Assembly (NCBI GenBank): GCA_964482435.1
Contig: CAYZXL010000014.1
Coordinates: 1-64,000 of the forward strand
Reading direction: 5' to 3'
DNA: 64,000 nucleotides
Source of the DNA: CAYZXL01 sp964482435
GTDB lineage: Bacteria > Auribacterota > JABMQX01
How positions within the stretch are numbered: position 1 is the stretch's first letter; each line of letters starts with the position of its first letter. This document shows, piece after piece, positions 51,796 to 61,148 of this stretch. The notes under the pieces are model-generated. The model made no database searches and had not been told where the DNA came from. It saw nothing but the letters and a program-made list of their open reading frames with translations. Position numbers and translations under genes: made by a program.

Positions 51796-53826
51796 ATGAG
51801 AAGATTGAAGGAAAGTGGGCTTGTGAGATCGAGCGTGGTGATGGGTATCGCTGCCGGGGTCGTATGGCTCGCGGCTGTGGATGCTCTGGCTGCCTCGTCG
51901 TGGAACAAGACGGTTCTCCCGGAGGAGATCAAGACCACGGAGATCGAGGAGGGCACCGCTTTGGTCATAACGCAGAACGCGGCTCATGCGTATGACCGCT
52001 CGAGAAGAAGATGGGTGAGCCAGGGAATTCCCACGGTGCTGTCCGGGCAGAAGGTTGCGCCGAGGACAGCGGTTTGCTGGTCAACGGCAAAAGCGTGGGC
52101 TTACAGCTCGAAGGTGGCAGCGTGGACGGAGGTGGTGCTGGCGGAGCAGGCGACTGATTGCAGCGCATCGGACGACGTGGCGGTCGTCTCGACCGCGACG
52201 AAGGTGTATGCGTATAGCGCCTTGACCGGCAAATGGAGCGTTTGCAGCCCGACCGGGGCGATTCAGTCGGTGGCGGTGAACAAGCAGATAGCGCTTGTGC
52301 GGGCAGGGAGAAAGACCTTCGGGTACAGCGCCTTTCTCGACGGTTGGACGGAGCTTTCGCTCACTACAGAGCCGGCCGGGTCGGCGATAGGAGCGAGGGT
52401 GGCGATTCTGTGGACGACAACCAAAGTCTACGGTTTCAGCGCGAGCGACGGGTTGTGGAAGTCCGACACGATTTCCGGCACGGCCCAGAGCGGGTTGGCG
52501 GGCGAAGATGTGGCGATGCTCTGGAGTGAAAACAAGGTGCATGGGTTCAGCGGGACGATGGGGAGCTGGTCTTCCCAGTACTCGACGGGAGGGAATTTCG
52601 CGGGCGGAAAAGTCGGAAAGGGAGCGGCGGTCTCCTGGACGGCCGGGAATGCGTACGGGTTTGCCCCCTCAACGGGAAGCTGGGCGAAGGTGACGCTGGC
52701 GGGAGCCTCTCCCACGGCAGAAATCGGGGACTACGTTGTGGTCTTGCGGACGGATAACAAGATTTACGGATACAGCCCGGCGCTGCGGGCGTGGGCGGCG
52801 GAGACACTGGTTGGGAGTTCACCGCAGGTTTTGATGGGAAAAGGGGTCGGCGTTGTCCAGACGAACCTGAGGGCGTTTGGGTACTCGGCGACGAAAGGCG
52901 CATGGGCTTCGGTGAACCTTCCCTCGGGAACCATCACGGGGAAGGCGGCGGAGAACGTTGCGGCATTGTGGTCGGACGTGGAGGTGTTCATTTACGATGG
53001 GCTTGAGGCGATGTGGAAGACAACGATGGTCTCCGGAGGGTCGCGGACGGGGAGCGTCGGCGATTACCTGGCGATGGTTCGGATGGACCGCGAGGCCCAC
53101 GTCTATGACGTGCTGACCCATGCTTGGTTGCCAATCGAGACGCCGGGCGGGACCTCCGGCGGCGACGCGAAGGAGAAGATTTGTGTGGCATGGGGTGCGG
53201 AGAGGGGATACGGATATACGGCAGGGTCGGGAGCGTGGGCGTCATTGATTTTCGCCGGAACGTTTGTGACGAGCAATGTGGCTGAACGAGTCGCGATTGT
53301 GTCAGGGGCGCAGGGATATGTTTTCGGGTACAGTCGGGACCGAGCGGAATGGGAGACATATCCGGTGGATTACATAAGAAGCGGGACGAAGGTAAGCAAG
53401 GACGTCGGAATCATCTGGGGAACAACGGAAGTCACGATTTTCGATCCGGTGGAGTTTGATAGCGATGGCGATGGAATGGCGGATTGGTGGGAGGAGAAAT
53501 ACCAGTTCGATAAGCTCAGCCCCCTGGATTCGCTTCTGGACCCTGACGGAGATGGGCGGATGAATCTGTACGAGTTCCTGGCTGGGACGGAGCCGAGGAA
53601 TGCGGATTCAGTCTTGAAAGTCGAGACCGTTTCGCTCGACGGCGGAATGCTGGTTCGGTGGCAGAGCGTTCCGGGCATGAGATACCGGGTCGAGGCGAGC
53701 GAGGATATGAGCACATGGCGAACGGTGAGCGGCGAAATCACCGCTCTGGAAAACACGTCCGAGTGGCGGGATGCGACCGCAGGGAGCGTCCTGAAAAGGT
53801 TTTATCGCGCCGTCGTGATTCCGTGA
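51796..53826 (+). CDS. Secreted beta-repeat protein with EF-hand-like and C-terminal sorting-type module
   Basis: This 676-residue protein starts at ATG51796 (AAAGGAGTGAGG upstream), with a signal peptide ending around ALAA. Residues about 40-540 contain some 12 repeats of roughly 40 residues of the form VA-x-LWT-x-x-KVYGFSA-x-x-G-x-W, giving a probable beta-propeller or solenoid. A calcium-type segment (DSDGDGMADWWEEKYQ ... DPDGDGRMNLYEFLAGTEP, about 555-605) follows. The last 75 residues (VRWQSVPGMRYRVEASEDMSTW ... FYRAVVIP) match the pattern of the end of the protein at 33474-38216. No enzyme motif. A surface role is likely. Confidence 0.82.
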   Translation: MRRLKESGLVRSSVVMGIAAGVVWLAAVDALAASSWNKTVLPEEIKTTEIEEGTALVITQNAAHAYDRSRRRWVSQGIPTVLSGQKVAPRTAVCWSTAKAWAYSSKVAAWTEVVLAEQATDCSASDDVAVVSTATKVYAYSALTGKWSVCSPTGAIQSVAVNKQIALVRAGRKTFGYSAFLDGWTELSLTTEPAGSAIGARVAILWTTTKVYGFSASDGLWKSDTISGTAQSGLAGEDVAMLWSENKVHGFSGTMGSWSSQYSTGGNFAGGKVGKGAAVSWTAGNAYGFAPSTGSWAKVTLAGASPTAEIGDYVVVLRTDNKIYGYSPALRAWAAETLVGSSPQVLMGKGVGVVQTNLRAFGYSATKGAWASVNLPSGTITGKAAENVAALWSDVEVFIYDGLEAMWKTTMVSGGSRTGSVGDYLAMVRMDREAHVYDVLTHAWLPIETPGGTSGGDAKEKICVAWGAERGYGYTAGSGAWASLIFAGTFVTSNVAERVAIVSGAQGYVFGYSRDRAEWETYPVDYIRSGTKVSKDVGIIWGTTEVTIFDPVEFDSDGDGMADWWEEKYQFDKLSPLDSLLDPDGDGRMNLYEFLAGTEPRNADSVLKVETVSLDGGMLVRWQSVPGMRYRVEASEDMSTWRTVSGEITALENTSEWRDATAGSVLKRFYRAVVIP

Positions 53827-53928
53827 GGCGGGCGGTTGTCTCGTCACGAGAGGCATGGGTCCCTTTCGCGAACGCCGACCACCTGCCTTTCTCCGCGGGG
53901 GGCGAAGACGTTTCGGTGCAAAACTGGG

Positions 53929-55567
53929 CTATCGCCGCCGTTCACCCATGACAGAGAAGGCGCAGAGGGACCGAGGGGGGACGGTGGCGTGGACGGAATT
54001 GCCCTCCGCTTCGCATGTAACGCCATCATCCATCGGTTTCAGAGAGATGGCGGAGAACCTTCGCACGCCTTTTTTTCTGAATGTAATGTCGGCCGGCGTG
54101 TCGTTGAAGTTCTCGATGACGACGACGTCTTCGGAGTAGAGGTAAAGGGCAACCTTAGACGGGGCGGAGAGCTCGATGCCGAAGGGGGCGAGGAGAGGCT
54201 TGCGCAGCGGGTCGAGTTGTTCGCGGGTGAGGTTGTAGAGGTCTCGCGGCTCATCCCCAACCTTGAGAGTCTGGAGGTTCTTCGAGTCAAGGGAGACTTT
54301 GTCCTTGAGGTCTTCGGCGAGATGGCTCGTGATGAGGACGGGCTTCCCGACATCGAGCGTCTTCATTAGCTTGTCAGAGAAAGTGGAGTCGGCGAGGGCG
54401 TGCTGGGAGAAGAACGCGGCCTTTGCATCGGTTTCAATGGTGTCCGATGGGACGAGCGGGAGACCGAGCATCCCGACGAAGTCGAAGATGTATTCTTCCT
54501 GCTTGGGGGGGGCTGTTGGGAGGCTTCGGGGAGTGAATTCCGACGATGGGCTTCTCGTGGACGAGGCGAGCGAGTTGGAAGAGGGCGGGGATTTCCTGTC
54601 GAAGACGCGAAACGTCTGCCGCGCCCTGTCCAGACTGGAGTGAGCCGTAGCAGAAGAGGAGAGCAGTTTTCGCCTGGCCGAGGACTGTCTGGCGAGCTTG
54701 CTCGACGTATGTGGGCGGGCTTGTCCCATAGGGGTCGAACCATCCGCCGCCGGTTTTCTGCCCTCCGATTTTTCCCAGCCACTGCATTATGAAATATGAC
54801 TCGTACTGTGCTTTACGTCCCCAGCGCGTGCTGTCGGGGTCGCGCGATTCCGTTCCGACCCAGATAAAGTCAAAGTCCCGCGTCTGACGGATTACATCGT
54901 AGCCCCGCTCGTGAAATTTGTCGTACCACTGAGGATATTTGATGATGATTTTGACTTTGGGATTGGCCTTTTTTGCCTGGGCGAGGATTCGCTTGTTGGA
55001 CACGTCAAGCATGAGGTCGAGGCGGTACTCGAACCACGAGCGAGAGCCTTTCGCCTTCTGGCAATCCTCGCACAGGCATTGGGTGAAAAGGAAATCGTCT
55101 ATCATGATGTCGTCGAAGAGGCTGGCAGCGAACTCGAATTCGCTCTGGAGTCGTTCCTGGGTTGGGAGGTCGGTGTAACAGCAAATCTCGTCCCAGCCGC
55201 CGGTGGATTTCTTGCCGAGGTTAGTCGTCGTGATGCAGCCGGAGGCTTCGATGCCGTCCTTGCGGAAGCGCTCTCTTGCGTTCTCCAGAGCGCTGCGTTC
55301 AGCGCGATAGCCGCCGCGGAAGGATTCGATGAAGACTTTTGTAACAGCGGTTTCCTTGCACCACTGAACGGCTTTCTCGATGCCCTCCGGCGACGAGAGA
55401 TGGCGCCTGACGTCCTGGGCGGTGAAAAGGGTCGAGAAGCGGAAGGTGTCCTTGTTTTTCAATGCGAGGGTCCAGAGTGGATATTCGTCTTCCGCAGCGC
55501 TGATGGCAGCGCGGATAAAGGAGAAAGCCAGAATCGCCAGGAACATCGTATGCGCTTTTCTTGTCAT
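53929..55567 (-). pseudogene. Secreted glycosidase-like protein gene, split by a frameshift at a C8 tract
   Basis: Two overlapping minus-strand frames make one protein of about 545 residues if one base is removed from the run of eight C (plus-strand G 54505-54512). The first part starts at ATG55567 (GGAGGT upstream; MTRKAHTMFLAILAFSF signal peptide) and runs to HSPKPPNSPP. The second resumes KQEEYIFDFVGMLGLPL and ends MGERRR. The first part looks like a TIM-barrel hydrolase (VTKVFIESFRGGY; FDDIMIDDFLFTQCLCEDC; VKIIIKYPQWYDKF). The second has a beta-sandwich-like C-terminal domain. Either the assembly has an indel, the gene is phase variable, or it is decaying. Confidence 0.72.
54505..54512. 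repeat. Homopolymer G8/C8 at the frameshift
   Basis: Eight G on the plus strand (C8 in the coding sense). C7 would restore AGC-CCC-CCC-AAG-CAG and join the two frames exactly. Confidence 0.9.
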
Positions 55568-55901
55568 GGTCAGGATACCTCCGGGTTGAGTTCTGGTCGT
55601 TGGGCCGGAATCCGACGAGAATGCTACCACTGCGGGAAGATTCGGTCAATTCGGTGTTTGACCAGGAGCGTGGCTGCGTCTGAAGGTGCCTGATTGCCAA
55701 AGCCGCCTTCGGATCGGCTTTGCGGCTCCAGATTTCAGTGCGGCTATGACACCAAAACCGGGCCCACACGCGGAGACAGATGGTTTGACAGGCAACTCGT
55801 GTGGTCTTAGAATACGGACAGCAGAGGTGAACCGCCTCTCTTTGGCGGGGGTGGTGACTTTGGGCGTCAACCGGTTTGGTGCTCGGCAGGTGGAGGAAAG
55901 G
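55568..55901. other. Divergent intergenic region
   Basis: It lies between the frameshifted minus-strand gene and the plus-strand isomerase gene. It has an inverted repeat AAAGCCG/CGGCTTT (about 55699-55721) without a T run. No gene is seen. Confidence 0.45.
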
Positions 55902-56774
55902 ATGATTAAACTTGGCGTTTTCTCGGACGAAGTCTCCCAGGACCTGGAAAGAGCGATTGCCTTAGCAAAGGACTTCAGACTAAACGGGCTGGAAATCCGT
56001 TCGGTTTGGAACACTCCGCCGGACAAGCTGAGCGACGATGACGCGAAGAGAATACGCCTCGCCCTCGACCGGGCAGGGTTGGAGTGTTACAGCATCGCCT
56101 CCCCATTTTTCAAGTGCAACCTGCACTCCGAGGGTGAGTACGGCGTTCATCTGGATATTCTCCGCCGCTGCATTCGCCTCGCTAAGACTCTCGGCACAAA
56201 CAATGTCCGCGGCTTCACGTTCTGGCGCAAGCCGTCCCCGACTTTTGAGGAAGCCCGCGATGCCATCATCCGGAAGTTCCGAGAGCCGGTCTCCATCATC
56301 GAAGGAGAAGGAATCTACCTGCTCATCGAGAATGAATCGAGCACGTACGTCGCCTCCGGAATCAAGCTAAGCCACCTCATTCGGGACATAGGCTCTAAGA
56401 ACGTGCGAGTCACCTGGGACCCCTGCAACTGCCTGTTCGACCGCGCATGCGAGCCGCCTTTCCCGGAGGGTTACGAAGCCGTCAAAAACCTGATTCGCCT
56501 CGTTCATGTGAAGGATGCCGTTCGGGTTGATGACGACCGCATTGCCGAACACGTCCCTGTCGGAGAAGGCGATGCCGGGTTGAGACAACTCTTTTCCAGG
56601 CTAAAGCGAGACGGGTACAGCGGCTATCTTTCACTCGAGACTCACTGGCGCCCTGTCCGCAGGTTGGAGAAGGAGCTGGTTGACAAACCCGGCGGGCAGG
56701 CGTATTCCGAGGACGCGGAGGCCGCCAGCAGAATCTGCGCTGAAAAAATGATAAGGATGTTCGCGGAAGCCTGA
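55902..56774 (+). CDS. Sugar phosphate isomerase/epimerase (xylose-isomerase-like TIM barrel)
   Basis: This 290-residue protein starts at ATG55902, with TGGAGGAAAGG upstream. The fold is an AP endonuclease 2/xylose isomerase-like barrel: MIKLGVFSDEVSQDLERAI, LNGLEIRSVWN, YSIASPFFKCNLH, GIYLLIENESSTYVASG, VRVTWDPCNCLFD, LIRLVHVKDAV, and GYLSLETHW, with the expected metal ligands (E in ENES, D in WDPCN, H in VHVKD, E in SLETH). Members act on sugars and inositols; the substrate is not clear. The in-frame extension upstream to 55686 lacks coding features. Confidence 0.87.
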   Translation: MIKLGVFSDEVSQDLERAIALAKDFRLNGLEIRSVWNTPPDKLSDDDAKRIRLALDRAGLECYSIASPFFKCNLHSEGEYGVHLDILRRCIRLAKTLGTNNVRGFTFWRKPSPTFEEARDAIIRKFREPVSIIEGEGIYLLIENESSTYVASGIKLSHLIRDIGSKNVRVTWDPCNCLFDRACEPPFPEGYEAVKNLIRLVHVKDAVRVDDDRIAEHVPVGEGDAGLRQLFSRLKRDGYSGYLSLETHWRPVRRLEKELVDKPGGQAYSEDAEAASRICAEKMIRMFAEA

Positions 56775-56794
56775 GCCGCGCTCAGACTACAACC

Positions 56795-58207
56795 ATGCCA
56801 GCCCCCACTGAGCTTCTCCTCGTTTTCCATACTGTGAACCTATCCCTGAAGGCGGAAAAGGTTCTTCGGGCCGCCGGCGTCTTATTTCAAGTCACTGCGC
56901 TGCCGAAGGAAATCACCAGCGGATGCAGCATCGTCATCGGGATCGGAAACGAGAATCTTGCGGAGGCGCGAGACGCCCTGGACGAAGCCAACCTCCCCAT
57001 CGGAGCCGTCTATTCACGACTCGGCAAGAAGTGGGAACTGTTCAGCGGCGAGCGGCAGCCCGAGCGGGACAACTGCTTCATATACCTCGACAACAACGCC
57101 ACAACCCGACCGCACCCGGACGTGGTTCGCGCCGTCGCATCGTGGTTGTCTGAAGAAGTTGGCAACCCATCCAGCGTCCACGCCGTGGGACGAAAAACCA
57201 GAAAAGCTGTCGAGGCAGCAAGAGACGCCGTTGCGCGGCTGGTTGGTTCCGATTCCTCCGAAATAGTCTTCACAAGTGGCGGAACAGAATCCAACAACAT
57301 TGCCCTCCTGGGAATCGCGGCCAGTCGAGGAGCAGAGGGGCGCCACATCATGACTCTGAAGACAGAGCATTCCTCAATTCTTGAGCCTTGTCGCCGCCTC
57401 GAGGCCAGTGGAACTAAAGTCACATATCTCCCTGTTGACTCGAACGGCCTTGTTGACCTCGACGACCTTCGGCGAGCGATTGAACCGGGAACCGTTTTGA
57501 TCTCTGTCGCCTGGGCAAACAATGAGACGGGGGTCATACAGCCAATTCGTGAAATCGCCCGGATAGCCCGGCAGAACAGCGTACTCTTCCACAGCGACGC
57601 CGTCCAGGCTGCGGGGAAAATTCCGTTGAACGTTAAGGATGACGGCATTGACCTCCTGTCCATTTCAGCTCACAAATTTCATGGGCTTATGGGCGCGGGA
57701 ACTCTCTACGTGCGGAAAGGAGTGGCAGTTCATCCGATTTTACATGGCGGTGGGCAGGAAGCCGCTCTTCGGTCGGGAACCGAAAACGTCCCCGGAATCA
57801 TCGCCATGGGCGTCGCCGCGACAGTTGTCCTCGCGGAACCGGAGGAGACTTCCCGCCGTCTCAGGAAACTCAGGGACATCCTTTACGAAGACCTCAAGGA
57901 AAAAATCCCCTGGGCAAAGATTAACGGGCATCCTTCCCGGCGACTGCCAAACACGTTGAACCTCTGTTTTCAGGACATCAGCGGCGACGAGATTGCCGCC
58001 TTCCTGGATAAGGAGGGAATTTGCGTCTCAACGGGATCCGCCTGCGCGGCAGGGGAACCGGAACCATCCCACGTCCTTTTAGCAATGGGACTCACCGAGG
58101 AGCAAGCCAGAAGCTCCATCCGGTTTTCACTGAGCCGAGAGACAACCGCCGAGGAAATCCAGCGCACCGTTCAAGCCGTGGCGAGAATCGTCCGGCGATA
58201 CCGTTAG
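56795..58207 (+). CDS. Cysteine desulfurase with N-terminal DUF3343 (Se/S carrier-like) domain
   Basis: This 470-residue fusion has residues 1-85 resembling DUF3343 (PF11823, 'putative Se/S carrier-like'), with LLVFHTVNLSLKAEKVLRAAGV and SGCSIVIGI, where Cys44 is the likely sulfur or selenium acceptor. Residues 95-470 are a class V aminotransferase, NifS/IscS type: YLDNNATTRPHPDV, TSGGTESNN, PLP lysine K294 (SISAHKFHG), and the active-site loop ICVSTGSACAAGEPEPSH with Cys417. It would take sulfur from cysteine (or selenium from selenocysteine) and hand it to the N-terminal domain. No iscU gene lies nearby. The start has a weak ribosome site. Confidence 0.92.
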   Translation: MPAPTELLLVFHTVNLSLKAEKVLRAAGVLFQVTALPKEITSGCSIVIGIGNENLAEARDALDEANLPIGAVYSRLGKKWELFSGERQPERDNCFIYLDNNATTRPHPDVVRAVASWLSEEVGNPSSVHAVGRKTRKAVEAARDAVARLVGSDSSEIVFTSGGTESNNIALLGIAASRGAEGRHIMTLKTEHSSILEPCRRLEASGTKVTYLPVDSNGLVDLDDLRRAIEPGTVLISVAWANNETGVIQPIREIARIARQNSVLFHSDAVQAAGKIPLNVKDDGIDLLSISAHKFHGLMGAGTLYVRKGVAVHPILHGGGQEAALRSGTENVPGIIAMGVAATVVLAEPEETSRRLRKLRDILYEDLKEKIPWAKINGHPSRRLPNTLNLCFQDISGDEIAAFLDKEGICVSTGSACAAGEPEPSHVLLAMGLTEEQARSSIRFSLSRETTAEEIQRTVQAVARIVRRYR

Positions 58208-58242
58208 GACCGCGTGATTCTTCGGATTCGATGGAATGCCCG

Positions 58243-58620
58243 CTAAGGGCTCGGCGATTCGGTTTCGGCAGGTATCTGCCCCGGGTCCAACGGATAGCCC
58301 CTGCTTCCGCAGTATGGGCAGATATTTGATGGCCGCGTGGAAGAGCCTTTCATCAACGGGAAAATGTGTCCTTTGGCCCGGCACTTGTACGCCGGATAGG
58401 AGGGGCTTCCGCAGAACCGGCACGGGAAAGGAGGCTGCTGCCCGGCGGGGTAGGACTTCACGAAAATCCTTCCACAAGCCGCATTGGTGCATTTCAAAAC
58501 GTAAGAATACTCGACGCCTCTCGACGGCTTGCGGACGTTCTGGTAGGTTAACCAGGCTGCTCCCATGGCCACAGCGACTAATAGCAAACCGATAACAGGA
58601 TTGCTTCTCCAATTTCGCAT
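58243..58620 (-). CDS. Small membrane-anchored double zinc-ribbon protein
   Basis: This 125-residue protein starts at ATG58620 (MRNWRSNPVIGLLLVAVAMGAAWLTYQNV), with one membrane helix; the longer frame to 58809 lacks features. Two zinc-ribbon-like cysteine pairs in each half are visible: KCTNAACG with PCRFCG, and YKCRAKGH with CPYCGSRGY. The C-terminus is proline-rich. It is of unknown function and convergent with the desulfurase gene. Confidence 0.7.
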   Translation of the reverse strand: MRNWRSNPVIGLLLVAVAMGAAWLTYQNVRKPSRGVEYSYVLKCTNAACGRIFVKSYPAGQQPPFPCRFCGSPSYPAYKCRAKGHIFPLMKGSSTRPSNICPYCGSRGYPLDPGQIPAETESPSP

Positions 58621-58813
58621 TGGTGTTGCCTTGCTCCCGATCACCACCCGTACCGAAGGGCGATGCCCCTTCGCCCCTTCTCCTGTCCTGAGTACAGCAC
58701 TATCCCTCCCGGTTTTTGCGGCACCTCCGGGGGCGGATTGGGACTCTCTTCGTCGCTGTGCGGACCGTCTCCCGACGACTGCGAACTGCCCGCGGCGGTC
58801 GGCAGCCACCCCC

Positions 58814-60739
58814 TCAATGAAGCCGGGTGTAGTTCAGCAAGCCGCCCGCCAGAACGATGTCGGCCTCTCGGGGTGTCAGGGAAATCACCGCGGCAAACGT
58901 GGTTCCCCTGGTGAGGTTGTTAACCACAACCTGCTTTTCTCGCCGCGCGAGCGCTTCGCGCATTCCGGGGACCTCGAGTACGTCTCCCTGCTGAACTTCT
59001 TCGTAATCCCCCTCTTTCGCAAACGTCAGCGGCGCAATCCCGAAATTCACAAGATTCGCCTTGTGAATTCTGGCGAAAGACTTCGCAATCACCGCCTTTA
59101 TTCCCAGATGCATCGGTGCCAAAGCAGCATGCTCCCGACTCGACCCCTGCCCGTAGTTGGCAGCGCCAACCACTATCCCTCCCCCTTTGCTCTTAGCACG
59201 CTCGGCAAAAGATGGGTCAATTGCTGAGAAGACGTATTCCGAAATTGCTGGGATGTTCGACCGCAGAGGCAGAATTTTGGCACCGGCAGGCATTATGTGG
59301 TCCGTCGTGATATTGTCGCCGACTTTCAGGAGAACCTCTCCTCGGACGCTTTCCGGAAGCGCCGCACCCACCGGGCAAGGTTTGATGTTCGGCCCGCGAA
59401 CCACCTCTACCAGGCTTCCGTCTTCCGCCGGTGGGATGACCATAGTATCGTCAACGATGGCTCGCCTCGGCAGCTTGACGTCTGGCGCATCGCCGAGCTG
59501 CCGTGGGTCAACAAGCTCGCCGGCGATAGCAGCCGCGGCGGCCACCTCCGGGCTGGTCAGATAAATCCGCCCGCTTGGCGTGCCGCTCCGTCCCTTGAAA
59601 TTTCGATTGAAGGTGCGGACCGACACGCCGTCCGTCGCCGGCGCCTGCCCCATTCCGATGCACGGCCCGCACGCCGACTCGAGAATTCGCGCGCCGCTCG
59701 AAATCATGTCCCCCAGAGCTCCGCTCCTGGCTATCATCTCAAGCACCTGGCGCGACCCGGGCGAGATGACAAGCCCAACGTTGGGATGAACCTTCTTGCC
59801 TCTCAGAATCGCCGCCACAGCCTCCATGTCCGCTAAAGACGAGTTTGTGCAACTGCCGATGACAACCTGGTTAACTTTTACCCCTTCCAGCTCTCGGACC
59901 TTGCACACTGCATCCGGGCTATCGGGCTGGGCGACAAGCGGCTCCAGCTCGCTCAGGTTGATGTCAACGCGCCCGTCGTACTGTGCACCTCTGGAAGCCT
60001 CGATCCTTCTCCAGACATTCTCCCTCCGCTGCCATCGCAGATAAGCCCTGGTCACACTGTCGCTGGGGAAAATCGAACTCGTCGCGCCCAGTTCCGCACC
60101 CATGTTTGTAATAGTCGCCCGCTGGGGCACTGACAGCGTTTTCACTCCCTCGCCGCCATACTCCATTATCTTGCCGACGCCTCCCTTCACGGTCAAAACT
60201 CTCAGGAGCTCGAGTATTACGTCTTTCGCCGCGACCCAGGGCGGGAGCTGTCCCGTCAAATGCACGTTGATGATTTCGGGCATGACAAGGTAAAAGGCTC
60301 CTCCCCCCATAGCCACTGCGACGTCCAATCCTCCCGCCCCGATTGCCAGCATCCCCAAGCCGCCCGCAGTCGGCGTGTGGCTGTCCGACCCTAAGAGCGT
60401 CTCTCCCGGAACACCAAATCTCTCTAAGTGCACCTGATGACAAATCCCATTTCCCGGACGAGAAAAATAAATTCCGTACTTGGCCGCAACCGTTTGCAGG
60501 AAACGATGGTCGTCTGCGTTCTCAAAACCGGTCTGGAGTGTGTTGTGGTCCACATAGCTGACCGACAGCTTGGTCTTAACACGGGGAATCCCCATGGACT
60601 CGAACTGAAGATAGGCCATCGTCCCTGTGGCGTCCTGCGTCAGCGTCTGGTCAATCCGAATGGCAATTTCCTTCCCCGCAACGAGGCGTCCCTCGACCAG
60701 ATGTTCCTTTAGAACCTTCTGAGCTATATTCTTTCCCAT
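58814..60739 (-). CDS. Aconitate hydratase
   Basis: This 641-residue enzyme interconverts citrate and isocitrate. Cluster-binding cysteines are 297 (VVIGSCTNSS), 357 and 360 (ESACGPCIGMGQ). HTPTAGGLGMLAIGAGGLDVAVAM, NMGAELGATSSIFPSD and the C-terminal swivel domain with DNITTDHIMPAG and NYGQGSSREHAALAP complete the family pattern of single-chain aconitases of the shorter, mitochondrial-like class. ATG60739 has GGGGGAGATAGGAAAG before it; an upstream ATG at 60772 lacks a site. Homoaconitase/isopropylmalate dehydratase is less likely because both large and swivel domains are on one chain. Confidence 0.94.
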   Translation of the reverse strand: MGKNIAQKVLKEHLVEGRLVAGKEIAIRIDQTLTQDATGTMAYLQFESMGIPRVKTKLSVSYVDHNTLQTGFENADDHRFLQTVAAKYGIYFSRPGNGICHQVHLERFGVPGETLLGSDSHTPTAGGLGMLAIGAGGLDVAVAMGGGAFYLVMPEIINVHLTGQLPPWVAAKDVILELLRVLTVKGGVGKIMEYGGEGVKTLSVPQRATITNMGAELGATSSIFPSDSVTRAYLRWQRRENVWRRIEASRGAQYDGRVDINLSELEPLVAQPDSPDAVCKVRELEGVKVNQVVIGSCTNSSLADMEAVAAILRGKKVHPNVGLVISPGSRQVLEMIARSGALGDMISSGARILESACGPCIGMGQAPATDGVSVRTFNRNFKGRSGTPSGRIYLTSPEVAAAAAIAGELVDPRQLGDAPDVKLPRRAIVDDTMVIPPAEDGSLVEVVRGPNIKPCPVGAALPESVRGEVLLKVGDNITTDHIMPAGAKILPLRSNIPAISEYVFSAIDPSFAERAKSKGGGIVVGAANYGQGSSREHAALAPMHLGIKAVIAKSFARIHKANLVNFGIAPLTFAKEGDYEEVQQGDVLEVPGMREALARREKQVVVNNLTRGTTFAAVISLTPREADIVLAGGLLNYTRLH

Positions 60740-60773
60740 CTTTCCTATCTCCCCCTGAGCCGCTGTTTTCATT

Positions 60774-60814
60774 GGTGCAAAAATGCGCTGGGGGGCTTAA
60801 ACCCTGCCCCCCAG
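60774..60814 (-). terminator. Intrinsic terminator after the ferredoxin gene
   Basis: Perfect 9-bp stem CTGGGGGGC (60788-60796) and GCCCCCCAG (60106+700, i.e. 60806-60814) with a 9-base loop. Read on the minus strand it is followed by CGCATTTTTGC, so it ends transcription of the ferredoxin gene just before the aconitase start. Confidence 0.75.
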
Positions 60815-60950
60815 ATTTCTCGCTAATGCGTCCGGTGTGCCGTATCCACAGCGCCCCTTCCTCGGCGTCTGGCCAACACCTTCGCCTTGCCTCCCTATCG
60901 CTCTACATCAAGCGGCCCTTTCCCGCCGAGCCGGTCAGACGGCGCCTTTT

Positions 60951-61148
60951 CTACTCCTCCTCGAACACAATTACCTCGACCGGACACTCTTCTGCCGCCT
61001 GCCGGATGGCATCCTCGTTTGCGTCCAGGTCAGCACCCTCGATGACCTCCGCTCCTTCATCTCCCAGCCGGAAAACCTCCGGGCAAGTTTCCTCGCAAAG
61101 CCCACACTCCGTGCAGCCCTCTTCGATCCAAACTCTTACGATAGGCAT
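60951..61148 (-). CDS. Single-cluster [4Fe-4S] ferredoxin
   Basis: This 65-residue protein starts at ATG61148, with GGAGGAACAA before it (MPIVRVWIEEGC). The cysteine pattern C-x2-C-x2-C-x3-CP (GCTECGLCEETCPEVF) plus one distant cysteine (EECPVEVIVFEEE) fits one [4Fe-4S] cluster ligated by three near and one far cysteine. It is strongly acidic, as expected for an electron carrier. It lies upstream of aconitase but is separated by a terminator, so it is its own unit. Confidence 0.92.
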   Translation of the reverse strand: MPIVRVWIEEGCTECGLCEETCPEVFRLGDEGAEVIEGADLDANEDAIRQAAEECPVEVIVFEEE

